Below are positions 33,361-41,193 of a stretch of DNA of 64,000 nt, in pieces. The DNA lies in contig DATKQE010000034.1 in the NCBI GenBank assembly GCA_035532935.1, positions 19,552-83,551 of the forward strand, in the 5' to 3' direction. Positions within the stretch are counted from its first letter, which is position 1. Each line of letters starts with the position of its first letter. Made by a program: the position numbers and the translations under genes. This stretch comes from DATJLY01 sp035532935 (GTDB lineage Bacteria; Pseudomonadota; Alphaproteobacteria; ATCC43930; CGMCC-115725). The notes under the pieces are model-generated. The model did not search any database. It saw only the letters and a program-made list of their open reading frames with translations, and was not told where the DNA came from.

Positions 33361-33403
33361 GCCCGGGGCAGCGCGGCCGGACTGTAACAAACGCCCCCCG
33401 GGC
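33361..33403 (-). other. Inverted repeat in the prs leader
   Basis: GCCCGGGG (33361-33368) and CCCCGGGC (33396-33403), an 8-bp perfect stem with a 27-base loop. It sits between the end of the lipoprotein gene (33427) and the prs ATG (33349). It may be a terminator or attenuator; no T-run is seen. Confidence 0.35.
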
Positions 33404-33426
33404 TGTAAACCGCCTTCGCCCGCGCT

Positions 33427-34302
33427 TCAGCCGCCTGCCGCCGCGATTTTCGCGCGTTCGACGAGTTCGGCGATACCGGGCGCCGCCGCGCCCGCGACGG
33501 CATAGGCGACGTCGCCCCAAGCGCCGTCGAGCGTGCCGGCGGGGACGGTGTTCTCCTGCGCTACCTGGCCGATCATGCCGCCGTTCGCCGCGGCCAGGAC
33601 CCAGCGTACCGTGACCTGCTGTTGGCCGCCCTGGGCGGGCGCGGTCTTGACCTGGCACGAGAGCGTGAAGCGTGCCGCGGTCGCGCCGCCGCTGGCGACG
33701 TCGATGCCGGCGCGGCCCAAGGCCATAGCGATGGCGCGGGCCAGCGACGTGCTGCCGTCGCCGGGCGCGCCGGTGACTCCGCCCAGCCGCAGCATCGCCG
33801 CGACGTTAGCCGCTGCGGGCGGCGCATCGCCGGCGATGAGGTGGGCGATTGCAGGCGCCGCGTCGTGCGCAAGTTCGACGGGCAGGCCGTCGCTGCCGCC
33901 CTGCCACGCGGCGTCAGCGCCGTCGCGCCGGACCGAGCCGCGGCCGACGATCCGGTCGGCGGCATTGCGGAGCTGCCAGTCGAGCTTCACAGCCACGCGG
34001 CCGGCGCCGGCCGCTTCAGCGGAGGTCGCGGCCACGAGGCGATAGGAGCCGCGATTCTGCGCTTCGGTGCTGGCCGGCACGTCGGCATCGCGCAACGAGG
34101 CGGCGAGCGCCGCCGCCAGTGCCGCCGCCGCGGGCGCGGGCGCGTTCTGCACCGGGAGCACGATGACGCCGACGCCGTCGGGCGGACGCAGCACCGGTCC
34201 CCCAGGCAGCGTGGCGCTGTCGGCGAAGGGATGCGGCACCGGCTGGCAGCCTGCAACCAGCAGCAACGCGGCGAGGACCGGTGCAATTCGCTCAGGGCGC
34301 AA
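33427..34302 (-). CDS. Hypothetical lipoprotein
   Basis: A 291-residue probable lipoprotein. The lipobox LVAGC ends a short hydrophobic signal (IAPVLAALLLVAGC, cysteine near residue 20). The mature chain is alanine-rich with no family I recognise; GVGVIVLPVQNAPAPAAAAL and VAVKLDWQLRNAADRIVGRG look like segments of a small beta-sandwich, and a later part VTVRWVLAAANGGMIGQVAQ repeats that flavour. The start TTG at 34302 is inferred: it lies within pgeF (11-base overlap) and gives a normal signal peptide, whereas a longer frame to 34452 buries the signal. Confidence 0.65.
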   Translation of the reverse strand: MRPERIAPVLAALLLVAGCQPVPHPFADSATLPGGPVLRPPDGVGVIVLPVQNAPAPAAAALAAALAASLRDADVPASTEAQNRGSYRLVAATSAEAAGAGRVAVKLDWQLRNAADRIVGRGSVRRDGADAAWQGGSDGLPVELAHDAAPAIAHLIAGDAPPAAANVAAMLRLGGVTGAPGDGSTSLARAIAMALGRAGIDVASGGATAARFTLSCQVKTAPAQGGQQQVTVRWVLAAANGGMIGQVAQENTVPAGTLDGAWGDVAYAVAGAAAPGIAELVERAKIAAAGG

Positions 34303-35062
34303 GGCAGATCGCCGACAGCAGATGGCCGAATTGCCGTTCGCCCGCGAGACAGGCGCGGCGATAGGAGAAGAACCGCTCCGGCTCGGCGCAGGTATCGGCG
34401 GCGATGCGCTCGACGATGCCGAGGCCGAGCCGGCGCAGCTTCGCCTCGACATAGCGGCCGAGATCGAAGCGCCAATGCCGCTCGCGCGGCGCCGTCGCGA
34501 AGAAGCGCGCGTTGTCGGGGCTCTCGGCCAGGAACGGCGCCGGGAATTCCGGCCCGACCTCGTAGGATGCGCCGCCGATGCAGGGGCCGATCGCGGCGCG
34601 GATGCGGGCTGGCGCGGCGCCCTTCTGCTCCATCGCCGCGATCGTCGCCTCGATCACGCCGCCGATCGCGCCGCGCCAGCCCGCATGCGCCGCCGCGATC
34701 ACCGGGACCGCCGGATCGGCGAACAGCACCGGCGCGCAATCGGCGGTCAGGATCCCGAGCGCAATCCCCGGCACGCGCGTCGTAAGGGCGTCGGCTCGCG
34801 GGCGGTCCGCGTGCGGCCACGGCCGCTCGACCGAAGCGACCGCGGCGCCGTGCACTTGATGGACGGTGGCGAGACCACCGGGCGCGGCGCCCAAGGCGTC
34901 GAGCGCGCGGCGGCGGTTCTCCTCGACCTTGGCGAGATCGTCGCCCGAGCCGAGGCTGCAATTGAGCGACGCGTATAGCCCGTCGCTCACGCCGCCGTCA
35001 CGGGTGAAGAAGGCATGGCGGATGCCGCCAAGCCCAAGCGCGGCGGCGCGCAGCGGCATCAT
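34292..35062 (-). CDS. pgeF: Multicopper polyphenol oxidase family / peptidoglycan editing factor
   Basis: A 256-residue laccase-domain protein (YfiH/PgeF family). Metal-site motifs: VHQVHGAAV near 67-75, ILTADCAPVLFAD near 104-116, and AAHAGWRGAIGGV near 123-135, plus IGPCIGG near 154. E. coli YfiH removes wrongly placed L-Ser from peptidoglycan precursors; the polyphenol oxidase activity reported for relatives may be secondary. Tandem ATGs at 35062 and 35059; the first overlaps the previous stop as ATGA. Confidence 0.93.
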   Translation of the reverse strand: MMPLRAAALGLGGIRHAFFTRDGGVSDGLYASLNCSLGSGDDLAKVEENRRRALDALGAAPGGLATVHQVHGAAVASVERPWPHADRPRADALTTRVPGIALGILTADCAPVLFADPAVPVIAAAHAGWRGAIGGVIEATIAAMEQKGAAPARIRAAIGPCIGGASYEVGPEFPAPFLAESPDNARFFATAPRERHWRFDLGRYVEAKLRRLGLGIVERIAADTCAEPERFFSYRRACLAGERQFGHLLSAICLAP

Positions 35063-36189
35063 GCCGCCTCTCCCGCATCGCCCGGCCCGAAGCCGGCGGG
35101 CGGCGGCGCGGCGGGATGCGTCAGGGCAAGCACCTTGAACAGCCGTCCCATCGCCGCCGGATCGACGAGGCGGACGGTGCCGCTGCGCAACAGCGCCGCC
35201 TGCGCCGGCGTGGCCTTGGCCGCCAGCGCCTCGGTCCGCGCCGCGATGCCGAGGGCGCGCAGGAACCGGCCCTGCGGGACCGGCCCCCAGGCGCGCGCGC
35301 CGGAAGCGACCGCCGCCGCGGCGAAGGCGGCGAAATCGACATGCGCGGTGAGATCCGCCGTGCCTGGCGCATCCAGAACGTCGTGGCGGCGGTGCCGGCG
35401 CACCGCCTGGAGCGTGTCGCCGCAACCGCTTTCCGCGTGGCCGTAATCGATGAAGAGCGCGGCCCCGCCGTCGCGCGCGAGCCGCGCGCCGAGCGCCTGC
35501 GCCAGCGCCAGCGCGGCCGGCCGGGTTTCGCGGATGCTGCCTTCGGGCGCGTCGGCGAAGGCGTCCGCCGCCGGCACGGGGTCTCGTGCGAAGCGGAGCG
35601 TGCCGTCGCCGCCGGCAGCGATGCGGCGTTCGTGCCAGCGCCCGCCGACGCGCTCGTACTGGCGGATCGGCAGCGCATCGAGGAACTCGTTCGCGACAAC
35701 GATCAGCGGCCCCGGCGGCAGCGTCGCCGCGGCGTCGTGAAATTCGACGGCGGCGCCGCGCAGCGTCTCCTGCTGCGCCGCGCGCAACACCGGGCTGCGC
35801 TCGACGAGATGCAGCCTGAGCGCGCGGGCGAAGGCGGGAACGATCGCGGCGGCGCGGCGCGCGTCGCGCATCATCGTGCCGCGCCCGGGACCGAGTTCGG
35901 CAAGAACGACCGGGTCGGGCGCGCCCAGGCGCTGCCAGAAATCCGCGGACCACAGCCCGATCAGCTCGCCGAAGACCTGGCTCACCTCGGGCGCCGTGAT
36001 GAAATCGCCGCGCGCGCCCAAGGGATCGCGCGTCGCGTAATAGCCCCACCGCGGATGGAACAGCGCCGCTTCCATGTAGCCGGCGACGCTGATGGTGCCG
36101 GCGGTGGCGGCGATCCGGGCCGCGAGATGCGCTTGCAACGAGGCGGCCGCGGCCGCCGCGCCGCTCAAGGTCGCGGTGCCCGCGTCCAT
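35059..36189 (-). CDS. SAM-dependent methyltransferase, MidA/NDUFAF7 family
   Basis: A 376-residue DUF185 protein. Motifs: ISVAGYMEAALFHPRWGYYA near 35-54, DFITAPEVSQVFGELIGLW near 61-80, and the SAM site AELGPGRGTMMRD near 96-108, then ANEFLDALPIRQY near 165 and FIDYGH near 245. The mitochondrial homologue NDUFAF7 methylates an arginine of complex I; the bacterial target is not settled. The ATG at 36189 overlaps lgt by 25 bases; the longer frame to 36933 is antisense-like and rejected. Confidence 0.92.
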   Translation of the reverse strand: MDAGTATLSGAAAAAASLQAHLAARIAATAGTISVAGYMEAALFHPRWGYYATRDPLGARGDFITAPEVSQVFGELIGLWSADFWQRLGAPDPVVLAELGPGRGTMMRDARRAAAIVPAFARALRLHLVERSPVLRAAQQETLRGAAVEFHDAAATLPPGPLIVVANEFLDALPIRQYERVGGRWHERRIAAGGDGTLRFARDPVPAADAFADAPEGSIRETRPAALALAQALGARLARDGGAALFIDYGHAESGCGDTLQAVRRHRRHDVLDAPGTADLTAHVDFAAFAAAAVASGARAWGPVPQGRFLRALGIAARTEALAAKATPAQAALLRSGTVRLVDPAAMGRLFKVLALTHPAAPPPAGFGPGDAGEAA

Positions 36190-37013
36190 ACGTGCCAGAC
36201 GAGGATGAGGCCGGCGATGAGCACCGGCAGCGACAGGAGCTGCCCCATCGTCGCGCCCATGTACAGGAAGCCGAGATTGGCGTCGGGCTCGCGGAAGAAC
36301 TCGCCGATGATGCGCGCCACCGCGTAGCCGATGAGAAAGGTGCCGGTGAGCGTGCCCTGATGCTCGCGCAGGCGGCGCGAACGCTGCATCCAAAACAGCA
36401 CGCTGAACAGCACGATGCCTTCGAGCGTCGCCTCGTAGAGTTGGCTCGGATGACGCGGCAGCGGCCCGCCGGTGGGAAACACCATCGCCCACGGCACGTC
36501 CGTCACCCGGCCCCACAATTCGTCGTTGATGAAATTGGCGATGCGGCCGAAGAACAGCCCGATCGGCGCGGCGCAGGCGATGATGTCGGACAGCCCGAGC
36601 AGCGGGATGGCGCGCTTGCGGCAGAACAGCACGAGCGCCGTCATCACCCCGAGCAAACCGCCGTGGAACGACATGCCGCCATGCCAGATCTCCAGGATCT
36701 GGTGGGGATGGGCGAAATAGTATTCGGGCCGGTAGAACAGCACATAGCCGGTGCGCCCGCCGAGCACCACGCCCAGCGTCGCCCACACCAGGAAATCGTC
36801 GATGTCCTCGGGCCGCGCCACCCGCGGCGGCTTGCGCGCCAGCGCCAGGCAATAGCGCCAGCCGAGCACCAGCCCGGTGATATAGGCCAGCGCATACCAG
36901 CGGATATCGAGCGCGAACGGCCCGAAACTCCAACCGAAGGCGTGAAACTCAGGGATCGGGATCGACAGCGCGATCGGCGCGTCCGGGCTGGTGAACGGAT
37001 AGGGAATCGTCAT
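36165..37013 (-). CDS. lgt: Prolipoprotein diacylglyceryl transferase
   Basis: A 282-residue inner-membrane enzyme that transfers diacylglycerol to the lipobox cysteine. Seven hydrophobic segments, RPEYYFAHPHQILEIWHGGM near 94-113, HGGLLGV, and the Lgt signature GRIANFINDELWGR near 154-167 with PRHPSQLYEA near 186-195 are visible. It serves lipoproteins such as the one at 33427-34302. hldD ends five bases before its own start side (TGAGCGCCATG). Confidence 0.96.
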   Translation of the reverse strand: MTIPYPFTSPDAPIALSIPIPEFHAFGWSFGPFALDIRWYALAYITGLVLGWRYCLALARKPPRVARPEDIDDFLVWATLGVVLGGRTGYVLFYRPEYYFAHPHQILEIWHGGMSFHGGLLGVMTALVLFCRKRAIPLLGLSDIIACAAPIGLFFGRIANFINDELWGRVTDVPWAMVFPTGGPLPRHPSQLYEATLEGIVLFSVLFWMQRSRRLREHQGTLTGTFLIGYAVARIIGEFFREPDANLGFLYMGATMGQLLSLPVLIAGLILVWHVWTRAPRP

Positions 37014-37018
37014 GGCGC

Positions 37019-38005
37019 TCAGCGGTAGGGATTGTCGGCGGCGAGATAGGACTGCACGTAATCGCGCACGCCGTCTTCGAGCGGCGTCGCCGGCCGGTCA
37101 TAGCCGACGCGGCGCAGCCGTTCCATCCGCGCCTCGGTCAGGTACTGGTAGCTGCCGCGGATCTCGGGCGGCGTGTCGACGTATTCGATGCGCGGCTCGC
37201 TGCCGACCGCGCGATAGACCGCTGCGGCCAGTTCGGCAAAGCTCCGCGCCGCGCCGGTGCCGGCATTGAACAGCCCCGACACCTTGGGATGGTCGAACAG
37301 CCACAGCATCATCGCGACGCCGTCGCGGACATAGACGAAGTCGCGCTGCTGCCCGCCATCGGCGATCCCCGGGCGGTGCGAGCGGAACAGCCGGCACGGC
37401 TCGCCTGCGGCGGCGCGGGGAAAGATCTGCGCGGCAACGCTCTTCATCGCCCCCTTGTGGTATTCGTTCGGTCCGAACACGTTGAAGAACTTGAGCCCCG
37501 CCCATTGCGGCGGCGTCGCCGCCCCGGACGCCGCCAGCCGCGCGATGCGGCGGTCGAACAGATGTTTCGACCAGCCATAGGCATTGAGCGGCCGCAGCCG
37601 CGCCAACGCCTCGGGCCGAAAATCGTCGTCGAAGCCGGCGCTGCCGTCGCCATAGGTCGCGGCCGAGGAGGCATAGATGAAGCGCGTCTCGGTCGCGGTG
37701 CACCAGCGCCACAAATCCAGCGACAGGGTGAAATTCGAAGCGATGACGAGATCGGCATCGCGCTCGGTCGTGGACGACACCGCCGCCATGTGGAAAACCG
37801 TCTCGATCGCGTGCGCATGCGCGGCGAGAAACGCCATCAGCCCCTCGGGCGGCACGATCGCCGCCAGCTCGCGCTTGGCGAGGTTGCGCCATTTCTCGTC
37901 GCTGCCGAGCCGGTCGCAGACGACAAGGTCGCGCTCGCCGCGTTCGTCGAGCGCCGCCGCGAGGTTCGAGCCGATGAAGCCGGCGCCGCCGGTGATGACG
38001 ATCAT
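37019..38005 (-). CDS. rfaD: ADP-L-glycero-D-manno-heptose 6-epimerase
   Basis: A 328-residue short-chain dehydrogenase-type epimerase (HldD) that makes the L-glycero heptose of the LPS inner core. NAD(P) motif GGAGFIG at 6-12; catalytic residues in YASSAATYGDG near 108 and Y-x3-K in AYGWSKHLFD near 140; FGPNEYHKGAMKSV near 174 is diagnostic for HldD. The ATG at 38005 replaces a long artefactual frame that reaches 38866. Other heptose genes are outside the window, but waaA, which adds Kdo, is present. Confidence 0.93.
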   Translation of the reverse strand: MIVITGGAGFIGSNLAAALDERGERDLVVCDRLGSDEKWRNLAKRELAAIVPPEGLMAFLAAHAHAIETVFHMAAVSSTTERDADLVIASNFTLSLDLWRWCTATETRFIYASSAATYGDGSAGFDDDFRPEALARLRPLNAYGWSKHLFDRRIARLAASGAATPPQWAGLKFFNVFGPNEYHKGAMKSVAAQIFPRAAAGEPCRLFRSHRPGIADGGQQRDFVYVRDGVAMMLWLFDHPKVSGLFNAGTGAARSFAELAAAVYRAVGSEPRIEYVDTPPEIRGSYQYLTEARMERLRRVGYDRPATPLEDGVRDYVQSYLAADNPYR

Positions 38006-38121
38006 CGCCGGCGTTATAGGCGCCGGCCGCACCGGCTCACAAGCCGACGCGGGATGCGTGACTCGTTTATCACAGGCGCGTTCGCTATGATGCGCCATGA
38101 GCGGCGCAAGGAGCCCCGGCC

Positions 38122-38433
38122 ATGGCAACGGAAAACCGCCTGTTCGACGATCTCGCCCGCGTCGCGTCCGGTGCGCTGGGGACGCTGAGCGGCGTACGCA
38201 CCGAACTCGAGACCCGCATCCGCGAGCAGATCGAGCGCGGGATCGAGCGCATGAACCTGGTGCGGCGCGAGGAGTTCGACGCGGTGCAGGAGATGGCGGC
38301 CAAGGCGCGGATGGCGCAGGAGGCGCTCGAGGTGCGCGTCGCGGCGCTCGAGGCCCGGCTGGCCGCGCCGCCGCAGCGGCGCCCGCTGCGCCTGCGTCCG
38401 CCGCCGGGACGCCGGCCGCAGAAGCCGGTTTAG
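38122..38433 (+). CDS. ubiK: Ubiquinone biosynthesis accessory factor UbiK/BMFP family
   Basis: A 103-residue coiled-coil protein. The BMFP pattern is clear: NRLFDDLARVASGALGTLSG at the N-terminus, then MNLVRREEFDAVQEMAAKAR and EALEVRVAALEARLA. UbiK in enterobacteria helps the Ubi enzymes under aerobic growth and binds membranes. The Arg/Pro-rich tail is poorly conserved. AAGGAG precedes the ATG. It is a single gene, divergent from hldD. Confidence 0.9.
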   Translation: MATENRLFDDLARVASGALGTLSGVRTELETRIREQIERGIERMNLVRREEFDAVQEMAAKARMAQEALEVRVAALEARLAAPPQRRPLRLRPPPGRRPQKPV

Positions 38434-38476
38434 TCCGCCGATGCAATTCCGCGCTTGCGCCATCGCCCTCTCTTTG

Positions 38477-38502
38477 GCAACCTTGATGTGGTAGTAGGTT
38501 GC
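38477..38502. promoter_or_regulatory. Inverted repeat before the YbjN-like gene
   Basis: GCAACCT (38477-38483) and AGGTTGC (38496-38502) with a 12-base spacer, in an AT-richer stretch ending TTCTAGAACACAAGATATTGG about 35 bases before the start codon. It could be an operator or a small hairpin in the leader. No regulator can be named. Confidence 0.3.
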
Positions 38503-38539
38503 GTTCTAGAACACAAGATATTGGATCGCTGGAGGCGGA

Positions 38540-39043
38540 ATGACCTCTCCGATCGTCGAGACCGCCCTGCCGGGACCCAATCCGATCGATCTCGTCGAAG
38601 AGGTGGTGCTGGCCAATGAGTGGCGCCACGACCGTGCCAGCGACGAGGAGATGCTGGTCGAGATCACCGGCCGCTGGTGCGACTATCGCCTGCTCTTCGT
38701 GTGGCAGCGCGAAATGAGCGCGCTGCATTTCTCCTGCGGCTTCGAGATGAAGGTGCCGCGCGTGCGCCGCGCCGCGGTGTTCGAGTTGTTGGCGACGGTG
38801 AACGAGCGCCTGTGGCTCGGCCATTTCGACCTCGCGCCCGATGACAGCACCCCGGCCTTTCGCCATGGCGTGCTGCTGCGCGGCGCCAGCGGCACGAGCG
38901 TCGAGCAGATCGAGGATCTGGTCGAGATCGCGCTGGCCGAGTGCGAGCGCTTCTATCCCGCGTTCCAGTTCGTCGTCTGGGGCGGCAAGAGCGCGGAGGA
39001 AGCGATCGCGTCGGCGATGATCGATCCGGTCGGCGAGGCGTGA
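38540..39043 (+). CDS. YbjN domain-containing protein
   Basis: A 167-residue YbjN-like protein (type III secretion chaperone-like fold). Pattern: PNPIDLVEEVVLANEWRHDR near 14-33, VEITGRWCDYRLLFVWQREM near 39-58, LHFSCGFEMKVP near 61, and the acidic C-terminal helix. E. coli YbjN affects motility and stress response when overexpressed, but the molecular role is unknown. GGAGGCGGA lies before the ATG. The next gene, proC, starts on a GTG overlapping this stop, a common alphaproteobacterial pairing. Confidence 0.9.
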   Translation: MTSPIVETALPGPNPIDLVEEVVLANEWRHDRASDEEMLVEITGRWCDYRLLFVWQREMSALHFSCGFEMKVPRVRRAAVFELLATVNERLWLGHFDLAPDDSTPAFRHGVLLRGASGTSVEQIEDLVEIALAECERFYPAFQFVVWGGKSAEEAIASAMIDPVGEA

Positions 39044-39861
39044 GCGGCGGCGCCCGATCGGCCGCGCGCCCGATCCTGCTCGTCGGCTGCGGCAAGATGG
39101 GCGGGGCGCTCCTCGCCGGCTGGCGCGAGCGCGGCATCGCCCCGCATTTCATCGTGGTCGAGCCCGAAGCCACGGTCGCGGCGGCGCCGGATGTGACGCT
39201 GCACCGCTCGCCCGCGACGCTGCCGGCCGAGCTCGATCCGGCCGCGATCGTGCTCGCGGTCAAGCCGCAATCGCTCGACGCCGTGCTGCCGCCCTATCGT
39301 TCCTTCGCCGCGCGCGGCGCCGTGTTCCTGTCGATCGCCGCGGGCAAGACGCTGGGCTATTACGGCCGTGCGCTCGGCGCCGGCGCGGCGGTGGTGCGGG
39401 CGATGCCCAACACGCCGGCGGCGATCGGCCGCGGCATTGCCGTGCTCTGCGCCAGTTCCGGGGTGAGTGCCGCGGCGCGGGAGCTGTGCGACCGCCTGCT
39501 CGGCGCCGTGGGCGAGGTCGCCTGGGTCGAGGACGAGAGCCTGATGGACGCCGTCACCGCGGTGTCGGGCAGCGGCCCGGCCTATGTGTTCCTGTTGATC
39601 GAATGCCTGGCCCGCGCGGCGGTCGCGGCCGGGCTGCCGCCGGCGCTGGCGGAGAAGCTCGCGCTCGCCACGGTGGCGGGGTCGGGCGAGCTGGCGCGGC
39701 TGGCGGCGGAGCCGCCGGCAAGGCTGCGCGAGAACGTGACCAGCCCGGGCGGTACGACCCGCGCGGCGCTCGACGTGCTGATGGCGGCGGACGGGCTCGA
39801 GCCGTTGCTGGTCAAGGCGGTGGCGGCGGCGACCCGGCGTTCGCGCGAACTGGCCGATTGA
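39040..39861 (+). CDS. proC: Pyrroline-5-carboxylate reductase
   Basis: A 273-residue enzyme for the last step of proline synthesis, reducing P5C with NAD(P)H. Marks: VGCGKMGGALLAGW near 15-28, AVKPQSLDAVLP near 73, RAMPNTPAAIGRGIAVL near 118, and the substrate-binding AVSGSGPAYVFLLIE near 169 with ENVTSPGGTTRAALDVL near 234-250. The GTG start forms GTGA with the previous stop, the only start close to the NAD motif. Confidence 0.95.
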   Translation: MSGGARSAARPILLVGCGKMGGALLAGWRERGIAPHFIVVEPEATVAAAPDVTLHRSPATLPAELDPAAIVLAVKPQSLDAVLPPYRSFAARGAVFLSIAAGKTLGYYGRALGAGAAVVRAMPNTPAAIGRGIAVLCASSGVSAAARELCDRLLGAVGEVAWVEDESLMDAVTAVSGSGPAYVFLLIECLARAAVAAGLPPALAEKLALATVAGSGELARLAAEPPARLRENVTSPGGTTRAALDVLMAADGLEPLLVKAVAAATRRSRELAD

Positions 39862-39935
39862 GCCGGCGGGCGATTGGCGCCGCCGCGGCGACGCCCCATA
39901 TTCATGAGAGCACGCGGTCAGGAGGGGAGCAGGCC

Positions 39936-40562
39936 ATGGCCAGAGCGCGAGCGCCGCGCCGGCGGCGCGTCGAAAGCAGCCCCGAGCAACGTCTCGTCGA
40001 TGCCGCGCTCGATCTCGCGGCGCGTCAGGGCTGGCGCCGCACCGGGCTGGCCGAGATTGCCGCGGCTGCCGGGCTCAAGCTGCACGAGGCCTATGCGCTC
40101 CATCGCAGCAAGGGCTCGATCCTGCGCGCCTTCATGCGCCACGTCGACACGGTCGTGCTCGAGGGTGCCGCGGCCGCAGCGGCGAACGAAAGCCCGCGCG
40201 AACGACTGTTCGAAACGCTGATGCGACGGTTCGACGCGTTGAAGCCGCATCGTGCGGCGCTCGGCGCCATCCTGCGCGAGAGCATCGGCCATCCCGCGGC
40301 GGTCTTGGGGCTCGTCCCGCTGCGGCGGTCGATGGTGTGGATGCTCGAAGCCTCGGGCATCGCGACCGCGGGCTGCCGCGGCCGGCTGATCACCCACGCG
40401 ACGCTCGGGCTTTACCTTGCCGTGCTGCGGGTCTTTCTCGCCGACGACAGCGCCGATCTCGCCCGCACCATGGCCGCGCTCGACCGCGGCCTGCGCCGTG
40501 GCGAGGCGTTCTGCCGATTTGCCGAAGGCCGCAGCGCCGGGCCCCGGGAATCGACCGCGTGA
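39936..40562 (+). CDS. TetR/AcrR family transcriptional regulator
   Basis: A 208-residue one-component regulator. The N-terminal helix-turn-helix is clear (RLVDAALDLAARQGWRRTGL and AEIAAAAGLKLHEAYALHRS, residues about 18-60); the C-terminal ligand domain resembles COQ9/TetR-like proteins (FMRHVDTVVLEG). AGGAGGGGAGC precedes the ATG at 39936, so the long frame starting near 39486 is rejected. It lies just before the phasin gene, whose promoter holds a paired operator; this regulator, or PhaR from elsewhere, could bind there. Confidence 0.85.
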   Translation: MARARAPRRRRVESSPEQRLVDAALDLAARQGWRRTGLAEIAAAAGLKLHEAYALHRSKGSILRAFMRHVDTVVLEGAAAAAANESPRERLFETLMRRFDALKPHRAALGAILRESIGHPAAVLGLVPLRRSMVWMLEASGIATAGCRGRLITHATLGLYLAVLRVFLADDSADLARTMAALDRGLRRGEAFCRFAEGRSAGPRESTA

Positions 40563-40569
40563 GTTTTGT

Positions 40570-40584
40570 GTTGCAATGCAAAAT
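40570..40584 (+). promoter_or_regulatory. Operator-like site, left copy (phasin promoter)
   Basis: Core TGCAATGCA at 40572-40580, in the wider context TGTTGCAATGCAAAAT. It starts 10 bases after the tetR stop and about 20 bases upstream of the phasin -35. It is the reverse complement of the right copy with two mismatches in 16 positions. TGC-rich near-palindromes are the kind bound by the PHA regulator PhaR. Confidence 0.5.
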
Positions 40585-40600
40585 TTTTCATCATCCACCC

Positions 40601-40630
40601 TTGACCAACGCTAAAGACTGGCCATATTAT
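40601..40630 (+). promoter_or_regulatory. Phasin gene promoter
   Basis: TTGACC at 40601-40606, 18-base spacer, TATTAT at 40625-40630: five of six and four to five of six matches to the sigma-70 consensus in an AT-rich island of a GC-rich window. The start point would be near 40637, inside the right operator copy. Confidence 0.6.
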
Positions 40631-40633
40631 TCA

Positions 40634-40649
40634 TTGTGCATTGCAATAT
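40634..40649 (+). promoter_or_regulatory. Operator-like site, right copy (phasin promoter)
   Basis: Core TGCATTGCA at 40637-40645, in the context ATTGTGCATTGCAATA. It is inverted relative to the left copy, 65 bases centre to centre, and covers the expected transcription start. Binding there would block initiation, and the two copies could support looping. Confidence 0.5.
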
Positions 40650-40680
40650 GACGTACCCCTAGCCACCAGGAGGCCGCGGC

Positions 40681-41115
40681 ATGATCAACGGCAAGCAACC
40701 CTTTCTCGACATGGATGTCGGCAAGTTCTTTGCCGGCCTTAACTTTCCCGGCTTCGACGTCGAAACGATCCTGACCAGCCAGCGCAAGAACATCGAAGCC
40801 CTGACCCAGGCCAACCAGCTTGCGGTCGAGGGCGTCCAGGCGGTCACGCGCCGCCAGGTCGAGATTGCCCGCCAGGCGTTCGACGAGGCCTCGACGATGC
40901 TGCGTGACATGACCCAGCCGAGCGCGCCCGACGTGCGCGTCGCCAAGCAGGCCGAGATCGCCAAGCAGGCCTTCGAGAAGGGGCTCGCCAATGCGCGCGA
41001 ACTCGCCGAACTCGTGACCAAGGCGCAGACCGAAGCCTTCGACGTCATTTCCAGGCGCGTCACCGAGAGCTTCGACGAGCTTCGCGATCAGGCCGCGCGC
41101 GCGACCACGCGCTGA
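40681..41115 (+). CDS. Phasin family protein
   Basis: A 144-residue phasin (PF09361) that coats polyhydroxyalkanoate granules. The signature FDVETILTSQRKNIEALTQA followed by NQLAVEGVQAVTRRQVEIAR is at about 24-64, then long amphipathic helices ending in VTESFDELRDQAARATTR. CAGGAGG lies before the ATG. It has its own promoter with paired operators and a strong terminator. No phaC, phaR or phaZ gene is in the window. Confidence 0.93.
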   Translation: MINGKQPFLDMDVGKFFAGLNFPGFDVETILTSQRKNIEALTQANQLAVEGVQAVTRRQVEIARQAFDEASTMLRDMTQPSAPDVRVAKQAEIAKQAFEKGLANARELAELVTKAQTEAFDVISRRVTESFDELRDQAARATTR

Positions 41116-41160
41116 ACGCCGTCATCGCAGGCGTCGCGTGTGAACCCCCAGAGCGACGCC

Positions 41161-41190
41161 GGGCCGCCTCTTCGAGGCGGCCCTTTTTTT
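41161..41190 (+). terminator. Rho-independent terminator of the phasin gene
   Basis: GGGCCGCCTC and GAGGCGGCCC form a 10-bp stem closed by TTC, followed directly by seven T. It lies 45 bases after the phasin stop. It is the only textbook intrinsic terminator in the window. Confidence 0.92.
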
Positions 41191-41193
41191 GGC

